Below, piece by piece: positions 1 through 8,307 of a DNA stretch of 64,000 nt; positions within the stretch are counted from its first letter, which is position 1; the number at the start of each line of letters is the position of its first letter. The notes beneath the pieces are model-generated. The model saw only the letters and a program-made list of their open reading frames with translations. It made no database searches and was not told where the DNA came from. Origin of the DNA: CAVYYW01 sp963772845 (lineage in GTDB: Bacteria > Bacillota > Bacilli > Bacillales > Sporolactobacillaceae); contig CAVYYW010000017.1 in NCBI GenBank assembly GCA_963772845.1, positions 206,954 through 270,953 on the forward strand, written 5' to 3'. A program made the translations under genes and the position numbers.

Positions 1-823
1 CGGTTATATGTATTGGGTTTAACCGTTGCACCAACGATGATCCTGCCGCCTTTCTTAGGAACAAGGTAGCATTCTTCTGAAAAGATCGTGCTGGAAAGTA
101 ATGGTCGATGTGTCCGAACGGAGAAACATTCTCCTTTTACCGGATAAGTGTTGATCTCCAACCCTGTTTGTAAAAGTAATCGCTCACTCCAAGCCCCGCC
201 GGCGACAATGACATTTTCGCTAAAAAAATCATCTTCATCAGTTACAACACCTGTGACTTCCCCATTTTCCACCAGGAAAGAATGGACCTCCACATGCTCC
301 TTTATTGTGACGCCAAGGGCTGCCGCAGATTTCAAAAATCCCAAAGTTAACTGCGAGGCTTCCACTTGTCCATCTTTCTCAAGATACATTGCTCCTGTGA
401 TCGCATTAGATAATGCGGTCTCTTTTCTCTCTTACTGCTTCCCTAGTCAGCCAGTCCGCCTGCTCACCGCTTTGCTGATGAATCGCGATGATCCGCTTAA
501 ATTCCTGTTCTTCCTGCGCATTTAAAGCTACTTTTAACATGCCTTTATTAATAAGTTCAATATCAATGCCACTTGTCTCTTTTAGTTCATCTGCCAGCCT
601 GGGAAACATTGCTCTGCTTTTGCGAGCTAATTCGAACAGCGTCCCTTCCCCATTCAATTCTCCTTGTGCAGCCAACATTCCAGCAGCCGCACCGGAAGCT
701 TTGCTAGCAAGATGATCTTTTTCCAGCAAAAGCACCTTTTCCACCTCTTTTGGCAAGGTTATAGGCAATGGCTCCTCCAATGACGCCACCACCGATCACA
801 ATTGCATCATACCCAGAACGCAT
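1..823 (-). pseudogene. thiO: Glycine oxidase ThiO, 3' end outside window, two frameshifts
   Basis: FAD-dependent glycine oxidase makes the iminoglycine used to build the thiazole ring of thiamine. The ATG at 823 follows a GGAGAT ribosome binding site and opens with a dinucleotide-binding motif (AIVIGGGVIGGAIAYNLAK). The frame then shifts near 740-752 (continuing VLLLEKDHLASKASGAAAGM) and again near 418-430, where it resumes as TALSNAITGAMYLEKDGQVE and runs off the window edge. Three frames are needed to recover one normal ThiO protein. It lies 30 bp after tenI, as expected for a thiamine operon. Identity is firm from the Rossmann and SAAAGM motifs. Whether the gene is dead or the sequence has two indel errors cannot be told here. 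Confidence 0.85.
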
Positions 824-853
824 TAGAAATCTCCTTTCTTGAAAAAGTCATCC

Positions 854-1459
854 CTAGAGCGATAGTCTTGCTGCATATTGTTTCACTGCCTCTAATGGAT
901 CCTCTGCTTCCAAGATCCCTGACATGACAGCAATGCCACTTGCCCCCGCTTTGTTGACATCGCTGATATTTGACGGCTTTATACCACCAATTGCAATGAC
1001 CGGGATCGACACGGAGTCCGTTAATCTTTTCAGCGCCTCTAGGCCTCTTGGTGTTAAATCCGGCTTCGATTGTGTCGGATAAATATGCCCGAAAACAACA
1101 TAATCGGCACCTTTTTCCTCCGCCATTTGCGCCTCTTCAATGGAATGAACCGAACAACCCACGTTCAATCCTGGAAATTGATTTTTCACACGATCCACAG
1201 GTAAGGAATGTCCGGCCAGTTGAACCCCTGCCGCCTTCGTCACATAAGCAACATCTACACGGTCATTTATCACGATTTTGGATAACGGGATCTTATTGTC
1301 CGTTAATAATGTCACCACATCGTATATCTCTTTGGCGGTCCTCGCCTTTTCGCGAATATGTATCGCATCGATATACGGATGGATCATACCCGCGATTTCT
1401 GCGAATTGTTCAGGCTTCTGCCTTCCCGTTGAAATGACATGCAGCTTATGATTTTTCAC
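854..1459 (-). CDS. tenI: Thiazole tautomerase TenI (ThiE-like TIM barrel)
   Basis: 201 aa, GTG start preceded by GAGGGGG. A ThiE/TenI-family TIM barrel: the phosphate-binding end of the barrel is visible as VIAIGGIKPSNISDVNKAGA near residues 150-175, and VVFGHIYPTQSKP near 120 is the segment that differs from true thiamine-phosphate synthase. In Bacillus subtilis TenI aromatises the thiazole tautomer made by ThiG. It sits between ykoC (about 900 bp upstream, separated by a repeat array) and thiO (30 bp downstream), so it belongs to the riboswitch-controlled thiamine cluster, perhaps with its own promoter because of the long gap. Confidence 0.88.
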   Translation of the reverse strand: MKNHKLHVISTGRQKPEQFAEIAGMIHPYIDAIHIREKARTAKEIYDVVTLLTDNKIPLSKIVINDRVDVAYVTKAAGVQLAGHSLPVDRVKNQFPGLNVGCSVHSIEEAQMAEEKGADYVVFGHIYPTQSKPDLTPRGLEALKRLTDSVSIPVIAIGGIKPSNISDVNKAGASGIAVMSGILEAEDPLEAVKQYAARLSL

Positions 1460-1662
1460 ACAAAAGCCCCCTCTCGATCAGTGTTTCCTGGAAAAGTCCC
1501 GTTTTTATAATTTGGGCCGAGCTTTGGAAAGATCTCGCTTGTCGCAGGCGAACGTCAAAGCTTTCCTGTTGCGGGGATCTTGGGTTGCCGTTAATTAAGT
1601 AAAATGAAGAACCTTTCTATCGACTCAATTTCGGCTCTCTTTAATCCATTATATTCCAAATG
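1460..1662. other. Intergenic leader of tenI with degraded GC-rich repeat
   Basis: No gene. Around 1525-1590 there are fragments resembling the GC-rich dispersed blocks seen elsewhere in the window (GCAGGCGAACG..., GCGGGGATCTTGG). No clear terminator or sigma-A promoter could be picked out by eye. Confidence 0.35.
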
Positions 1663-2283
1663 AACGCCCTTTCTCCTGTTTTTTGACCCCGTTTGGTCGT
1701 TCATCGACTTTATGAAGGACATTTCAACCGCTTTTTGACTGCCTTTTGTCCTTCATCGCCCTTATGAAGGACATTTCTACCGCTTTTGGACCCCGTTTTG
1801 TCCTTCATCGCCTTTATGAAGGACATTTCAACCGCTTTTGGACCCCGTTTTGTCCTTCATCACCTTTATGAAGGACATTTCAACCGCTTTTGGACCCCGT
1901 TTTGTCCTTCATCGCCTTTATGAAGGACATTTCAACCGCTTTTGGACTGCCTTTTGTCCTTCATCACCCTTATGAAGGACATTTCATCCGCTTTTGGACC
2001 CCCTTTTGTCCTTCATCGCCCTTATGAAGGACATTTCTCCCGCTTTTTGACTGCCTTTTGTCCTTCATCACCCTTATGAAGGACATTTCAACCGCTTTTG
2101 GACCCCGTTTTGTCCTTCATCGCCCTTATGAACGCCCTTTCTCCTGCTTTTTGACCCCGTTTGGTCGTTCATCACCATTATGAACGCCCTTTCTCCCACT
2201 TTTTGACCTCGTTTTGTCCTTCATCGCCCTTATGAACGCCATTTCTACCGCTTTTCGACCTCGTTTTGTCCTTCATCACCCAA
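1663..2283 (+). repeat. Array 1: about 12 tandem copies of a 52-bp palindromic unit
   Basis: The unit repeats every 52 bp (for example GTCCTTCAT at 1800 and 1852). Each unit has two 9-bp arms, GTCCTTCAT and ATGAAGGAC, around a 7-bp loop, followed by a linker with ACCGCTTTTGGACCCCGTTT. Units at both edges use the alternative arms GTCGTTCAT/ATGAACGCC. The array starts after CCATTATATTCCAAATGAAC, an outer sequence shared with other arrays here. Open frames inside (e.g. 2178-2360 minus) are by-products of the repeat. It lies between tenI and ykoC of the thiamine cluster. Confidence 0.93.
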
Positions 2284-2356
2284 GGTAAGCGATGGTATTT
2301 CTGATTTATTAGGTTGCTTCGCATTTTAAGGAGTCTCGTACCTTCCGCTTCATCAA

Positions 2357-3160
2357 TCATCCTGTGTCACGTACATCTTGAACCGGGAAGTACGGAAAGT
2401 GGACGGCTGCGAGATATGACAATGCCATCACCACGATAAAATAAAGCAAGAATACTAGATCGAATGCTGAAAACCCAATACGATAATAATAGGTTCGGCC
2501 AGTCGTGTCGGAAAAACGCTTCGCTTCCATTGCCACCGCGATCCGGTGAGCACGGCGTATACTTTGGGAAAGCATCGGAATGGCGTATGACCGGAGTTTC
2601 ATAAAGAAACCACGTACCCCTTTTTGGTCCTGGACGCCCCTGACTTTCAATGCATAACGCAAGGTCTGAAACTCCTCGATCATGATCGGAATTAACCGCA
2701 CCGCCGCCATAAAGCTGTAAGCATATTTCGGTTTTAGCTTTAATTGCTGCATGAGCGAATAAAACAGCAAAACAGGTCTTGTCGTTAATGAAAAAATGAC
2801 CCCCAATGTTGCAAATAGAATCCCACGAAAGCCCAAATGCAAGCCCCGGAAAAAGCTCTCCTCAGAAATATCAATAAGCCCCCATTTAAACCAGGTCGTG
2901 TCCCCTTTTCCAAAGAAAATCATGGATGTTGAGGAGGTCAAAAAAATGATGATGAACGGAAGAAAAATAATCAAGAGCCGCTTCCACGGATGCCCTGTGA
3001 AAAAGAAATAAAGGATCAGCGTGCCGATCATATAGTTAATAACAAAATTGATGTTATGAATAAAAACAATCTGGACAAACAGCACGACGACAAGAATAAA
3101 CTTCAAGCTCGGATTAATTTTATGGAGCCATGTTTCACGAAAAGAAAAATCTAGTGGCAT
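2357..3160 (-). CDS. ykoC: Energy-coupling factor transmembrane protein YkoC (EcfT)
   Basis: 267 aa integral membrane protein with about five or six hydrophobic helices (residues 20-80, 110-130, 235-257). It carries the EcfT-type cytoplasmic coupling region with AVRLIPIMIEEFQTLRYALK and the Ala-Arg-Gly/RAHRIAVAMEAKRF signatures that dock on the ATPase. It starts immediately after the ykoD stop codon, so the two are translationally coupled. With YkoD and YkoE it forms an ECF-type importer, predicted from the family to take up thiamine precursors such as hydroxymethylpyrimidine. Confidence 0.88.
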   Translation of the reverse strand: MPLDFSFRETWLHKINPSLKFILVVVLFVQIVFIHNINFVINYMIGTLILYFFFTGHPWKRLLIIFLPFIIIFLTSSTSMIFFGKGDTTWFKWGLIDISEESFFRGLHLGFRGILFATLGVIFSLTTRPVLLFYSLMQQLKLKPKYAYSFMAAVRLIPIMIEEFQTLRYALKVRGVQDQKGVRGFFMKLRSYAIPMLSQSIRRAHRIAVAMEAKRFSDTTGRTYYYRIGFSAFDLVFLLYFIVVMALSYLAAVHFPYFPVQDVRDTG

Positions 3161-4624
3161 TCATTTGCCCCCTCTCACAGGCAGACTCATATAATCGGAG
3201 GCCGTCATATCGCTGATAACCTCTCCTTGATCAATCTCCCACACCCTTGTCGCAAAATGACGGACGATCTCTAAATCATGCGTCACCATGATGACTGCCG
3301 TTCCTTGTAATCTTAATTCGTCGATCTGTTCCAATATGGCAAACGTATTTTTTGCATCCTGTCCGAATGTCGGCTCATCCAGCAACAATACCGGCTGGTC
3401 CTTAACCGTCGCCGCCGCAACACTTAATCTGCGCTTTTGTCCCATCGAAAGCTGATAGGGATGGCTCTGCTCATGTCCGTTTAAATGGTAGGCTTTTATA
3501 AATGCCTCTACTCGCTCGGAAACCTTATCCGCGCGCCACTTTTCCAGTTGAAGGGTATAAGCGATTTCATCATAAACCGTGTTCGTTACGAATTGGAATT
3601 CAGGATTTTGAAAAACAAAGGCTAAATAATCGCTGATCCTTTTGATTTTCTTTGCATCTTGCCCAAAGATTTTGTAGGACCCTTTCGTTTTGATCAAATC
3701 CATTAAAGCATGCAGCAATGTACTTTTACCGGCCCCGTTTTTGCCGAGAACAGTCACCCATTCTCCCGGCTGAACGTCTAAGCCCTTTACCTCAATTTTC
3801 TTATCTTTGCCCCTGTACCCTGAAAAATTCGATAAAGTAATAGCCGGTGTCTCCTGGGGAGTGTTTGGATTCGGTGTGTGCTGGCGATTTGTCTGGATGT
3901 AATCCTCCCAAACGCCTGGGTACCAAATGCCTTGCTCAATCAGAACCGCCTTATAGTTATTAAAAATCTCCTGCTTAGAGCCATCCGCAATGATCTCTCC
4001 ATGATAATCAAGAAGGATGATCCGGTCAACAAAGTCAACGACTTGATTGATTTTGTGTTCAACAATCACCAGCGTTTTCTCTTGCCCAACTTCCTTAATG
4101 GTCTTCCAGACGTCTTCCGTCCCTTCCGGATCCAGCATGGCCGTCGGCTCATCCAGGAAAAGGACCTCTGATTCCAGTGCGAGAACGGATGCGATTGCCA
4201 ATCGTTGCTTCATACCGCCGGATAATGTTTGTATTTTCGTATGATGATCCTCAAACTCTAAGCCAACTTGATTAAGATAGTATCTTATTTTCTCTGGCAT
4301 CTTTTCACGAGGCACTTGAAGGTTCTCTAATACAAAAGCAATTTCCTCGTCCACATAAGGCATGCAGAATTGAGAGTCAGGATCCTGGAACAAAAACCCC
4401 CATGAATCGGGAATTTTTATATCCTCTGCTTTCATCGGCACTTCGACAGACCCAGGAATTAACCCGGTTAGCACCTGTAAAAGAGTGGACTTTCCTGAGC
4501 CCGATGGACCTAAAATCAAGACCTTTTCACCTTGACGAAGTGAAAGGGAGAAATCCTTGAATAACAAGGACTCCGTACCCGGAAATTTCAATCTTAACTT
4601 TTCAACATAAGCTATGGCTTTCAT
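3161..4624 (-). CDS. ykoD: Duplicated ECF/ABC ATPase YkoD
   Basis: 487 aa with two complete ABC ATPase domains. The first has Walker A GPSGSGKST (about residue 39), signature LSGGMKQR and Walker B VLFLDEP. The second has Walker A GKNGAGKST (about residue 294), signature LSMGQKRR and VLLLDEP. The fused pair matches YkoD of Bacillus, the energising subunit of the ykoEDC transporter. ATG start with GGAGG five bases upstream. Neighbours ykoE (15 bp upstream) and ykoC (touching) complete the transporter. Confidence 0.92.
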   Translation of the reverse strand: MKAIAYVEKLRLKFPGTESLLFKDFSLSLRQGEKVLILGPSGSGKSTLLQVLTGLIPGSVEVPMKAEDIKIPDSWGFLFQDPDSQFCMPYVDEEIAFVLENLQVPREKMPEKIRYYLNQVGLEFEDHHTKIQTLSGGMKQRLAIASVLALESEVLFLDEPTAMLDPEGTEDVWKTIKEVGQEKTLVIVEHKINQVVDFVDRIILLDYHGEIIADGSKQEIFNNYKAVLIEQGIWYPGVWEDYIQTNRQHTPNPNTPQETPAITLSNFSGYRGKDKKIEVKGLDVQPGEWVTVLGKNGAGKSTLLHALMDLIKTKGSYKIFGQDAKKIKRISDYLAFVFQNPEFQFVTNTVYDEIAYTLQLEKWRADKVSERVEAFIKAYHLNGHEQSHPYQLSMGQKRRLSVAAATVKDQPVLLLDEPTFGQDAKNTFAILEQIDELRLQGTAVIMVTHDLEIVRHFATRVWEIDQGEVISDMTASDYMSLPVRGGK

Positions 4625-4639
4625 AAAAGCCCTCCAATA

Positions 4640-5227
4640 TCAGTCTAAAGCTTTATAGTCTTTACTCGAAGCCGGTCGCACTAGGCTTGTCACCTGGGTC
4701 TTCTCCAAAGCCTTCACAATGAAATAGGCAAAAATGCCTGCAATAATAATTGACCCAATCAATCTGAATCCAATGAGCAAAAGCAAATTCCACAGTGCCA
4801 GCGCACCGATGTAGCCATAATAGTAATCGATAAAGAACGAAGCGATGGCTGAAGCAACAGCGGCCAATGAAACGGTGAACAGATCGAACCGCTTATACAT
4901 GAAAACGGCGAAAATCAGCTCAGCCGCTAAGCCCTGACCAAGACCATAAATAAGCGTTGAAACGCCCCATTGCCCGCCAAACAGGAATTCCGCATTCGCT
5001 GCGGCAAGCTCGGCCAGTATCGCAACACCCGGTTTTCGAATGATTAAAAAAGCCACCGTCGCTGCGATAAACCACATGCCGTAAAGCAGCTGCTCCACCT
5101 GAAGACCAAGCGTTGAAACAACACCATACAGCGGTCCCCACAGCTTATAAATCACACCAAATATCAAAGCTATAATAATCGTTACCAGAATATCTGTTAG
5201 CTTTAATCCCTTTTTCATTTCCATCAA
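4640..5227 (-). CDS. ykoE: ECF substrate-binding membrane subunit YkoE
   Basis: 195 aa, about six hydrophobic helices, with a lysine-rich N-terminus (MEMKKGLKLTD). YkoE is the substrate-specificity component of a thiamine/HMP-precursor ECF transporter and is normally encoded with YkoD and YkoC, as here. The gene is preceded by an AGAAGGG ribosome binding site. It is separated from tenA by about 390 bp of repeat DNA, so read-through from the riboswitch or an unseen internal promoter is needed. Confidence 0.88.
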   Translation of the reverse strand: MMEMKKGLKLTDILVTIIIALIFGVIYKLWGPLYGVVSTLGLQVEQLLYGMWFIAATVAFLIIRKPGVAILAELAAANAEFLFGGQWGVSTLIYGLGQGLAAELIFAVFMYKRFDLFTVSLAAVASAIASFFIDYYYGYIGALALWNLLLLIGFRLIGSIIIAGIFAYFIVKALEKTQVTSLVRPASSKDYKALD

Positions 5228-5294
5228 TCAACCCTTCTATTTAAAAGTGAATGAGTTTCATCATTAAACAAATAATCTTTTAACCGAACAATTT

Positions 5295-5530
5295 TGATTC
5301 CCTCTTCAGGCGGGCGCTTTCCGCGGGCACTGCCTCAGCTAACTTTGGCGTGGTCTCTTTGTGTGCCAAAGTGGATCTTCGGACACGTGCTATTTCCGCA
5401 GGAGTCTCGGTATTTCTGGCTTTCAACTCTGAGCATGCACATTTTCGAGGAGTCTCGTACCTTCTGCTTCACTCCACCGTGTACTTTAATAATGTTTAAC
5501 TTCGCTAAAGCAGAATAAAGGTCGACATGA
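5295..5530. repeat. GC-rich dispersed repeat block between tenA and ykoE
   Basis: Non-coding block containing GGGCGCTTTCCGCGGGCA, GCTAACTTTGGCGTGGTC, CAAAGTGGATCTTCGGACACG and GGAGTCTCGGTATTTCTGG, all found again (either strand) near 18655-19030, 36480-37200, 42340-42800 and 43375-43600. A piece of the hairpin element (ACTTCGCTAAAGCAGAATAAAG) follows at about 5500. Open frames over it are not genes. Confidence 0.8.
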
Positions 5531-5621
5531 GAGTGCCAACATTTCAGTTTCACTTAAACTCTGTCATAGCCTGCAATGATGGTTACTCAAGCAGCTGACT
5601 CGCAACGAAGGCTTAAAGCCA

Positions 5622-6305
5622 TTAAAATACTTCAATAGTTCGCTGAACCGGCCATTTCTCTAATTGGTAAGCCATTTCCCAAAACGAATACTCATATTGG
5701 CTGCTGATGATAAAGTGCTCTTTCATCCGTTCTCTGTCCTCTGCCGTGACTGTTTCAGCAATGCTGTCCAATCTAGTAATCTGTTCCTCGACCGACGTTC
5801 TGAACCATTCCCCGCCATATGCTGCGATCCATTCCTGATACACAGGCTCTTCCGGGGTACACGCTTGCTGCTTCTCCCCGATCTCATAATAGAGCCAGTA
5901 GCAAGGCAAGATCGATGCAATGATGTCGCCTAAATGTCCTTGGTAGCCTGCCCGATACATGTGCGAGGTGTAGGCATAGGCCGTAGGTGACGGCTTGAAA
6001 GTTGCTTTTTCTGCTTCAGTGATGCCGAGCCGTTCGGAAAAATTCTTATGCAAAGCAAGCTCAGCTTCATACGTTCCCATTGCATGAGCTGCCATATTGC
6101 TCGTTGTTTCAAAATCGTGAGCCTTTGCTGCCCCTAACGCCTGCACCTTTGCGAAATGGGACAAATAGTAAGCATCCTGCAAAAGGTAATAACGGAAATT
6201 CTCTAAAGGCAACGTCCCATCACCAATTCCTGTTACAAAGGGATGCTGAAAGCTCGCTTCCCAAATGTAATCCGCTTTTTCTCTTAAATGCTGTGAAAAT
6301 CTCAA
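5622..6305 (-). CDS. tenA: Aminopyrimidine aminohydrolase TenA (thiaminase II)
   Basis: 227 aa, the usual TenA length. TTG start with GGAGG seven bases upstream. TenA hydrolyses formylaminopyrimidine or aminopyrimidine breakdown products of thiamine to hydroxymethylpyrimidine. Visible family features are the N-terminal helix with HPFVTGIGDGTLP, YLLQDAYYL, and the catalytic cysteine in SILPCYWLYYEIG near residue 135. The final helix carries the conserved YEYSFWEMAY near residue 205. First gene after the TPP riboswitch, so it is the riboswitch-controlled leader of the salvage operon. Confidence 0.95.
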   Translation of the reverse strand: MRFSQHLREKADYIWEASFQHPFVTGIGDGTLPLENFRYYLLQDAYYLSHFAKVQALGAAKAHDFETTSNMAAHAMGTYEAELALHKNFSERLGITEAEKATFKPSPTAYAYTSHMYRAGYQGHLGDIIASILPCYWLYYEIGEKQQACTPEEPVYQEWIAAYGGEWFRTSVEEQITRLDSIAETVTAEDRERMKEHFIISSQYEYSFWEMAYQLEKWPVQRTIEVF

Positions 6306-6344
6306 TGTAAAGCCTCCTAAGTTAATATTTTTGTTTGACCTGAT

Positions 6345-6425
6345 TTAGGGAAAAGAAAGCCTTAAATGCACTTATACATTATTCCGTTTTCCCGGTTTAG
6401 CGAAGAAAAATATTCTCAAGGAACA
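6345..6425. repeat. Copy of dispersed hairpin element
   Basis: Contains GAAAGCCTTAAATGCACTTA, TTATTCCG and GGTTTAGCGAAGAAAAATATTCT, matching the element at 43284-43380 and 55384-55487. It lies in the tenA leader between the attenuator and the start codon, so it is transcribed only when TPP is low. Confidence 0.6.
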
Positions 6426-6428
6426 AAG

Positions 6429-6462
6429 AAAAAGCCACTCTCTTATCACATAAGAAAGTGGC
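6429..6462 (-). terminator. Riboswitch attenuator terminator before tenA
   Basis: Read on the minus strand: GCCACTTTCTTATG followed by a loop, then GATAAGAGAGTGGC and TTTTTCTTT. A strong stem with a U tract, about 40 nt after the TPP aptamer and before tenA, as expected for transcriptional attenuation. Confidence 0.85.
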
Positions 6463-6500
6463 TGTATTGGAAAAATATTTAGGTTAATACTGATCCGCAG

Positions 6501-6628
6501 CTCCACTTCCCTACGCTGGTATAAACCAGATCAGGTTCTAAGGGTCTTAAAGTCATACTTTAATCTCAACCTTTTTAGTAAGATAAATGGTTTTCATTTA
6601 TCTGTTTATAGGTCCCCCTAGTGGAAGA
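6501..6628 (-). ncRNA. TPP riboswitch (THI-box)
   Basis: On the minus strand the block has the conserved TPP aptamer parts in order: closing stem CTTCCACT, ACTAGGGGG, GTTGAGATTAAAG (the TGAGA motif), ACCCTTAGAACCTGATCTGG, ATACCAGCGTAGGGAAGTGG. The two P1 strands (CTTCCACT at about 6619-6627 and AGTGGAG at 6501-6507) pair. P3 carries an extended hairpin ACAGATAAATG...CATTTATCT. It faces the terminator and then tenA. Binding of TPP would favour the terminator and stop expression of tenA and genes read through after it. Confidence 0.95.
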
Positions 6629-6685
6629 TGATACATATTCGTTTGTATGGAAGTAGCATAACAGAAGGACAAGTGCATGTCTAGA

Positions 6686-6756
6686 GGTGCCTGTTGTCTA
6701 GGATGGTGCCTGTCACTCCCCGAAATCCCCCGAATTTTGTCGAATGGTGGTGCCTG
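6686..6756. repeat. GGTGCCTGTCAC dispersed repeat, left part, interrupted by IS
   Basis: Contains GATGGTGCCTGTCACTCCCC and a second GGTGGTGCCTG. The sequence resumes after the IS at 8065 with CTGTCACGCCCC...TTTGTGTCGAATG. Related pieces are at 8278-8312 (TGACAGGCACC) and 9285-9312 (GTGACTGGCACC). Confidence 0.7.
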
Positions 6757-6797
6757 TGGTCAAGACCCCCAAAAGTAGACAGTGAAAAATTCGACAA

Positions 6798-7646
6798 TTA
6801 GGCTACTTTTAAGTAATTCAAATAGAATATTTTAGGAGAAAGGAAACCCATGCGATGTTGAATGCGTTTCTCGTTGAAGTGACGAATGTAATACTTTAGA
6901 TTTTTTTGGACCGTCGTCATGGTGTTTATTGGATAAAAGCATGGGAATTCGGTTTTCAATTGGGAGAAAAAACTTTCGATAACCGCATTGTCCCAACAGT
7001 TTCCTTTGCGTGACATACTGGGCTTAAAGTGAAGTTCTTTGCTTAAAAGGTGATAAGAATGAGATCGGTAGACACTTCCCTGATCGCTATGAATGAGAAC
7101 GCCCTCTAAGGTACGCAGTTTTCTCTTTTTTTGAGCGGCCTTAATGGTCGCTTTGATCAGCTCTTGATCGGGGCTTGGTCCCATTTTGAAAGCAATGATT
7201 TCGCGGTTAAATAAATCCATGATGGCTGAAATATATAATTTTTCTTGATTGACCCACATCTCCGTCATGTCCGTTACCCACTTTTGATTGGGATGAAGGG
7301 CATCAAAATTCCGTTGAGTTAAGTTTTCATAGACATGACCTTTAGCCTGTCCCTTCGACGCTTGTGTTGTCTTTGGCCGCCTGACTTTTGCCTTTAAATC
7401 AGCTTCTCTCATGAGGCGAGCGACTTTTTTATGATTGGCAACGCGGCCTTCGACTTTTAAAACCTGAGCGATGCGTTTTGCCCCGTACGTTCCTTTATAA
7501 AGCGCATAGACCTGTTTAATCCGTCTCCAAAGGTGATGATCCTCCTCTGTTGCCTGTTGTTTAGGGCGTTTCAAATAAGCGTAATAACCACTTGAAGAGA
7601 CGTTGATCACACGACATAAGAGAGCGACAGGGTAATCCTTTCTCAA
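6798..7646 (-). CDS. IS150-type transposase OrfB (DDE integrase core)
   Basis: 282 aa from its first ATG. RNase H-fold catalytic residues are visible: D in WVTDMTEMWV, D in LIHSDQGSVYRS and E in NAVIESFFSQLKTE. An HTH_21 region (YGAKRIAQVLK, AKVRRPKTT) comes first. The frame stays open upstream over the end of orfA, so the active transposase is expected as an OrfAB fusion made by a -1 frameshift at A AAA AAG around 7703-7709. Confidence 0.93.
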   Translation of the reverse strand: MRKDYPVALLCRVINVSSSGYYAYLKRPKQQATEEDHHLWRRIKQVYALYKGTYGAKRIAQVLKVEGRVANHKKVARLMREADLKAKVRRPKTTQASKGQAKGHVYENLTQRNFDALHPNQKWVTDMTEMWVNQEKLYISAIMDLFNREIIAFKMGPSPDQELIKATIKAAQKKRKLRTLEGVLIHSDQGSVYRSHSYHLLSKELHFKPSMSRKGNCWDNAVIESFFSQLKTEFPCFYPINTMTTVQKNLKYYIRHFNEKRIQHRMGFLSPKIFYLNYLKVA

Positions 7647-7672
7647 AAAGGTGATGGCTTCGAATTTTTTAC

Positions 7673-8008
7673 TTATTCGTTCCTTTTGAGAAAGGCCTGA
7701 AACTTTTTTAAGATTTCATTTTCCATTTCTTTTTCTTTCAGTTCTTTCTCCAACTCTCGAATCCGTTTGGAGGTATCCTTTGAAGAAGATGATGAGAGAG
7801 CCCGTGGGTTTTCAAGCCCTTCGATACCTTTTTCTTTATAGGCATTCACCCAACGGTACACCGTATCCCGGTGTAAGCCAAGGTCCATTGCCACTTCAGT
7901 AACGGGTGTATTATTTTCCAGAATACGCTGGACCGCCTTCTGTTTAACATCGACACTATAATGAGATGATGTCTTTCTTTTTGGCCATTTTACTTTGCCT
8001 CCATACAT
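7673..8008 (-). CDS. IS150-type transposase OrfA (helix-turn-helix)
   Basis: 111 aa. The HTH_28-type domain (PVTEVAMDLGLHRDTVYRWV, residues about 34-54) is followed by a leucine-zipper coiled coil (IRELEKELKEKEMENEILKK, residues 83-102). It ends 26 bp before the annotated ATG of orfB but overlaps orfB's open frame, with the slippery A-run ATCTTAAAAAAGTTT near its 3' end. Confidence 0.92.
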   Translation of the reverse strand: MYGGKVKWPKRKTSSHYSVDVKQKAVQRILENNTPVTEVAMDLGLHRDTVYRWVNAYKEKGIEGLENPRALSSSSSKDTSKRIRELEKELKEKEMENEILKKFQAFLKRNE

Positions 8009-8094
8009 TCAGAGTTGTCGTCTCTTCATGATACCTTATGTGTCCATTATAAGGGGGCCAACCACTGTCACGCCCCGGTTTGTGTCGAATGTTT

Positions 8095-8175
8095 ACCTTC
8101 TCCTTCATTTTCACGACTGTTATCGGCATATTAGCTATATTGATTTTTTTACCGTTTCTTCTCTTAGGTGTTCCA
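8095..8175 (+). pseudogene. Remnant of a small membrane protein (paralogue of the gene at 11625)
   Basis: An open frame includes TTVIGILAILIFLPFLLLG, nearly the same as TTVIGILAIVIFSLFLIF in the 61-aa protein at 11625-11810. The N-terminal half is missing and the C-terminus runs into unrelated sequence, so this is a fragment. It lies just right of the IS. Basis is direct similarity seen between two places in this window. Confidence 0.5.
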
Positions 8176-8307
8176 ACTCTTAGATTATTGACTGCGTCAG
8201 GCGCCTCCAATTCAGAAATCTACAAAAAAAGCCGGCATAATAGGCAGCGGAAAATTCGACAAAAACCACCAAAAATCGGGTGGTGACAGGCACCTAACCT
8301 AAGGCAC

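Larger units (their letters stand above)
6757..8064 (-). mobile_element. IS150-like IS3-family insertion sequence, apparently intact
   Basis: About 1308 bp. Imperfect terminal inverted repeats: left end TGGTCAAGACCCCCAAAAGT, right end (reverse complement) TGGTTGGCCCCCTTATAATG. Flanked by the direct repeat CTG (6754-6756 and 8065-8067), a 3-bp target duplication typical of the IS150 subgroup. Contains orfA and orfB with an A6G slippery site. It splits a GGTGCCTGTCAC repeat. Confidence 0.9.

Noticed and set aside
1663..2283. CRISPR array
   Set aside because: Units repeat in full every 52 bp without unique spacers, the loop and linker are conserved too, and no cas gene is near.
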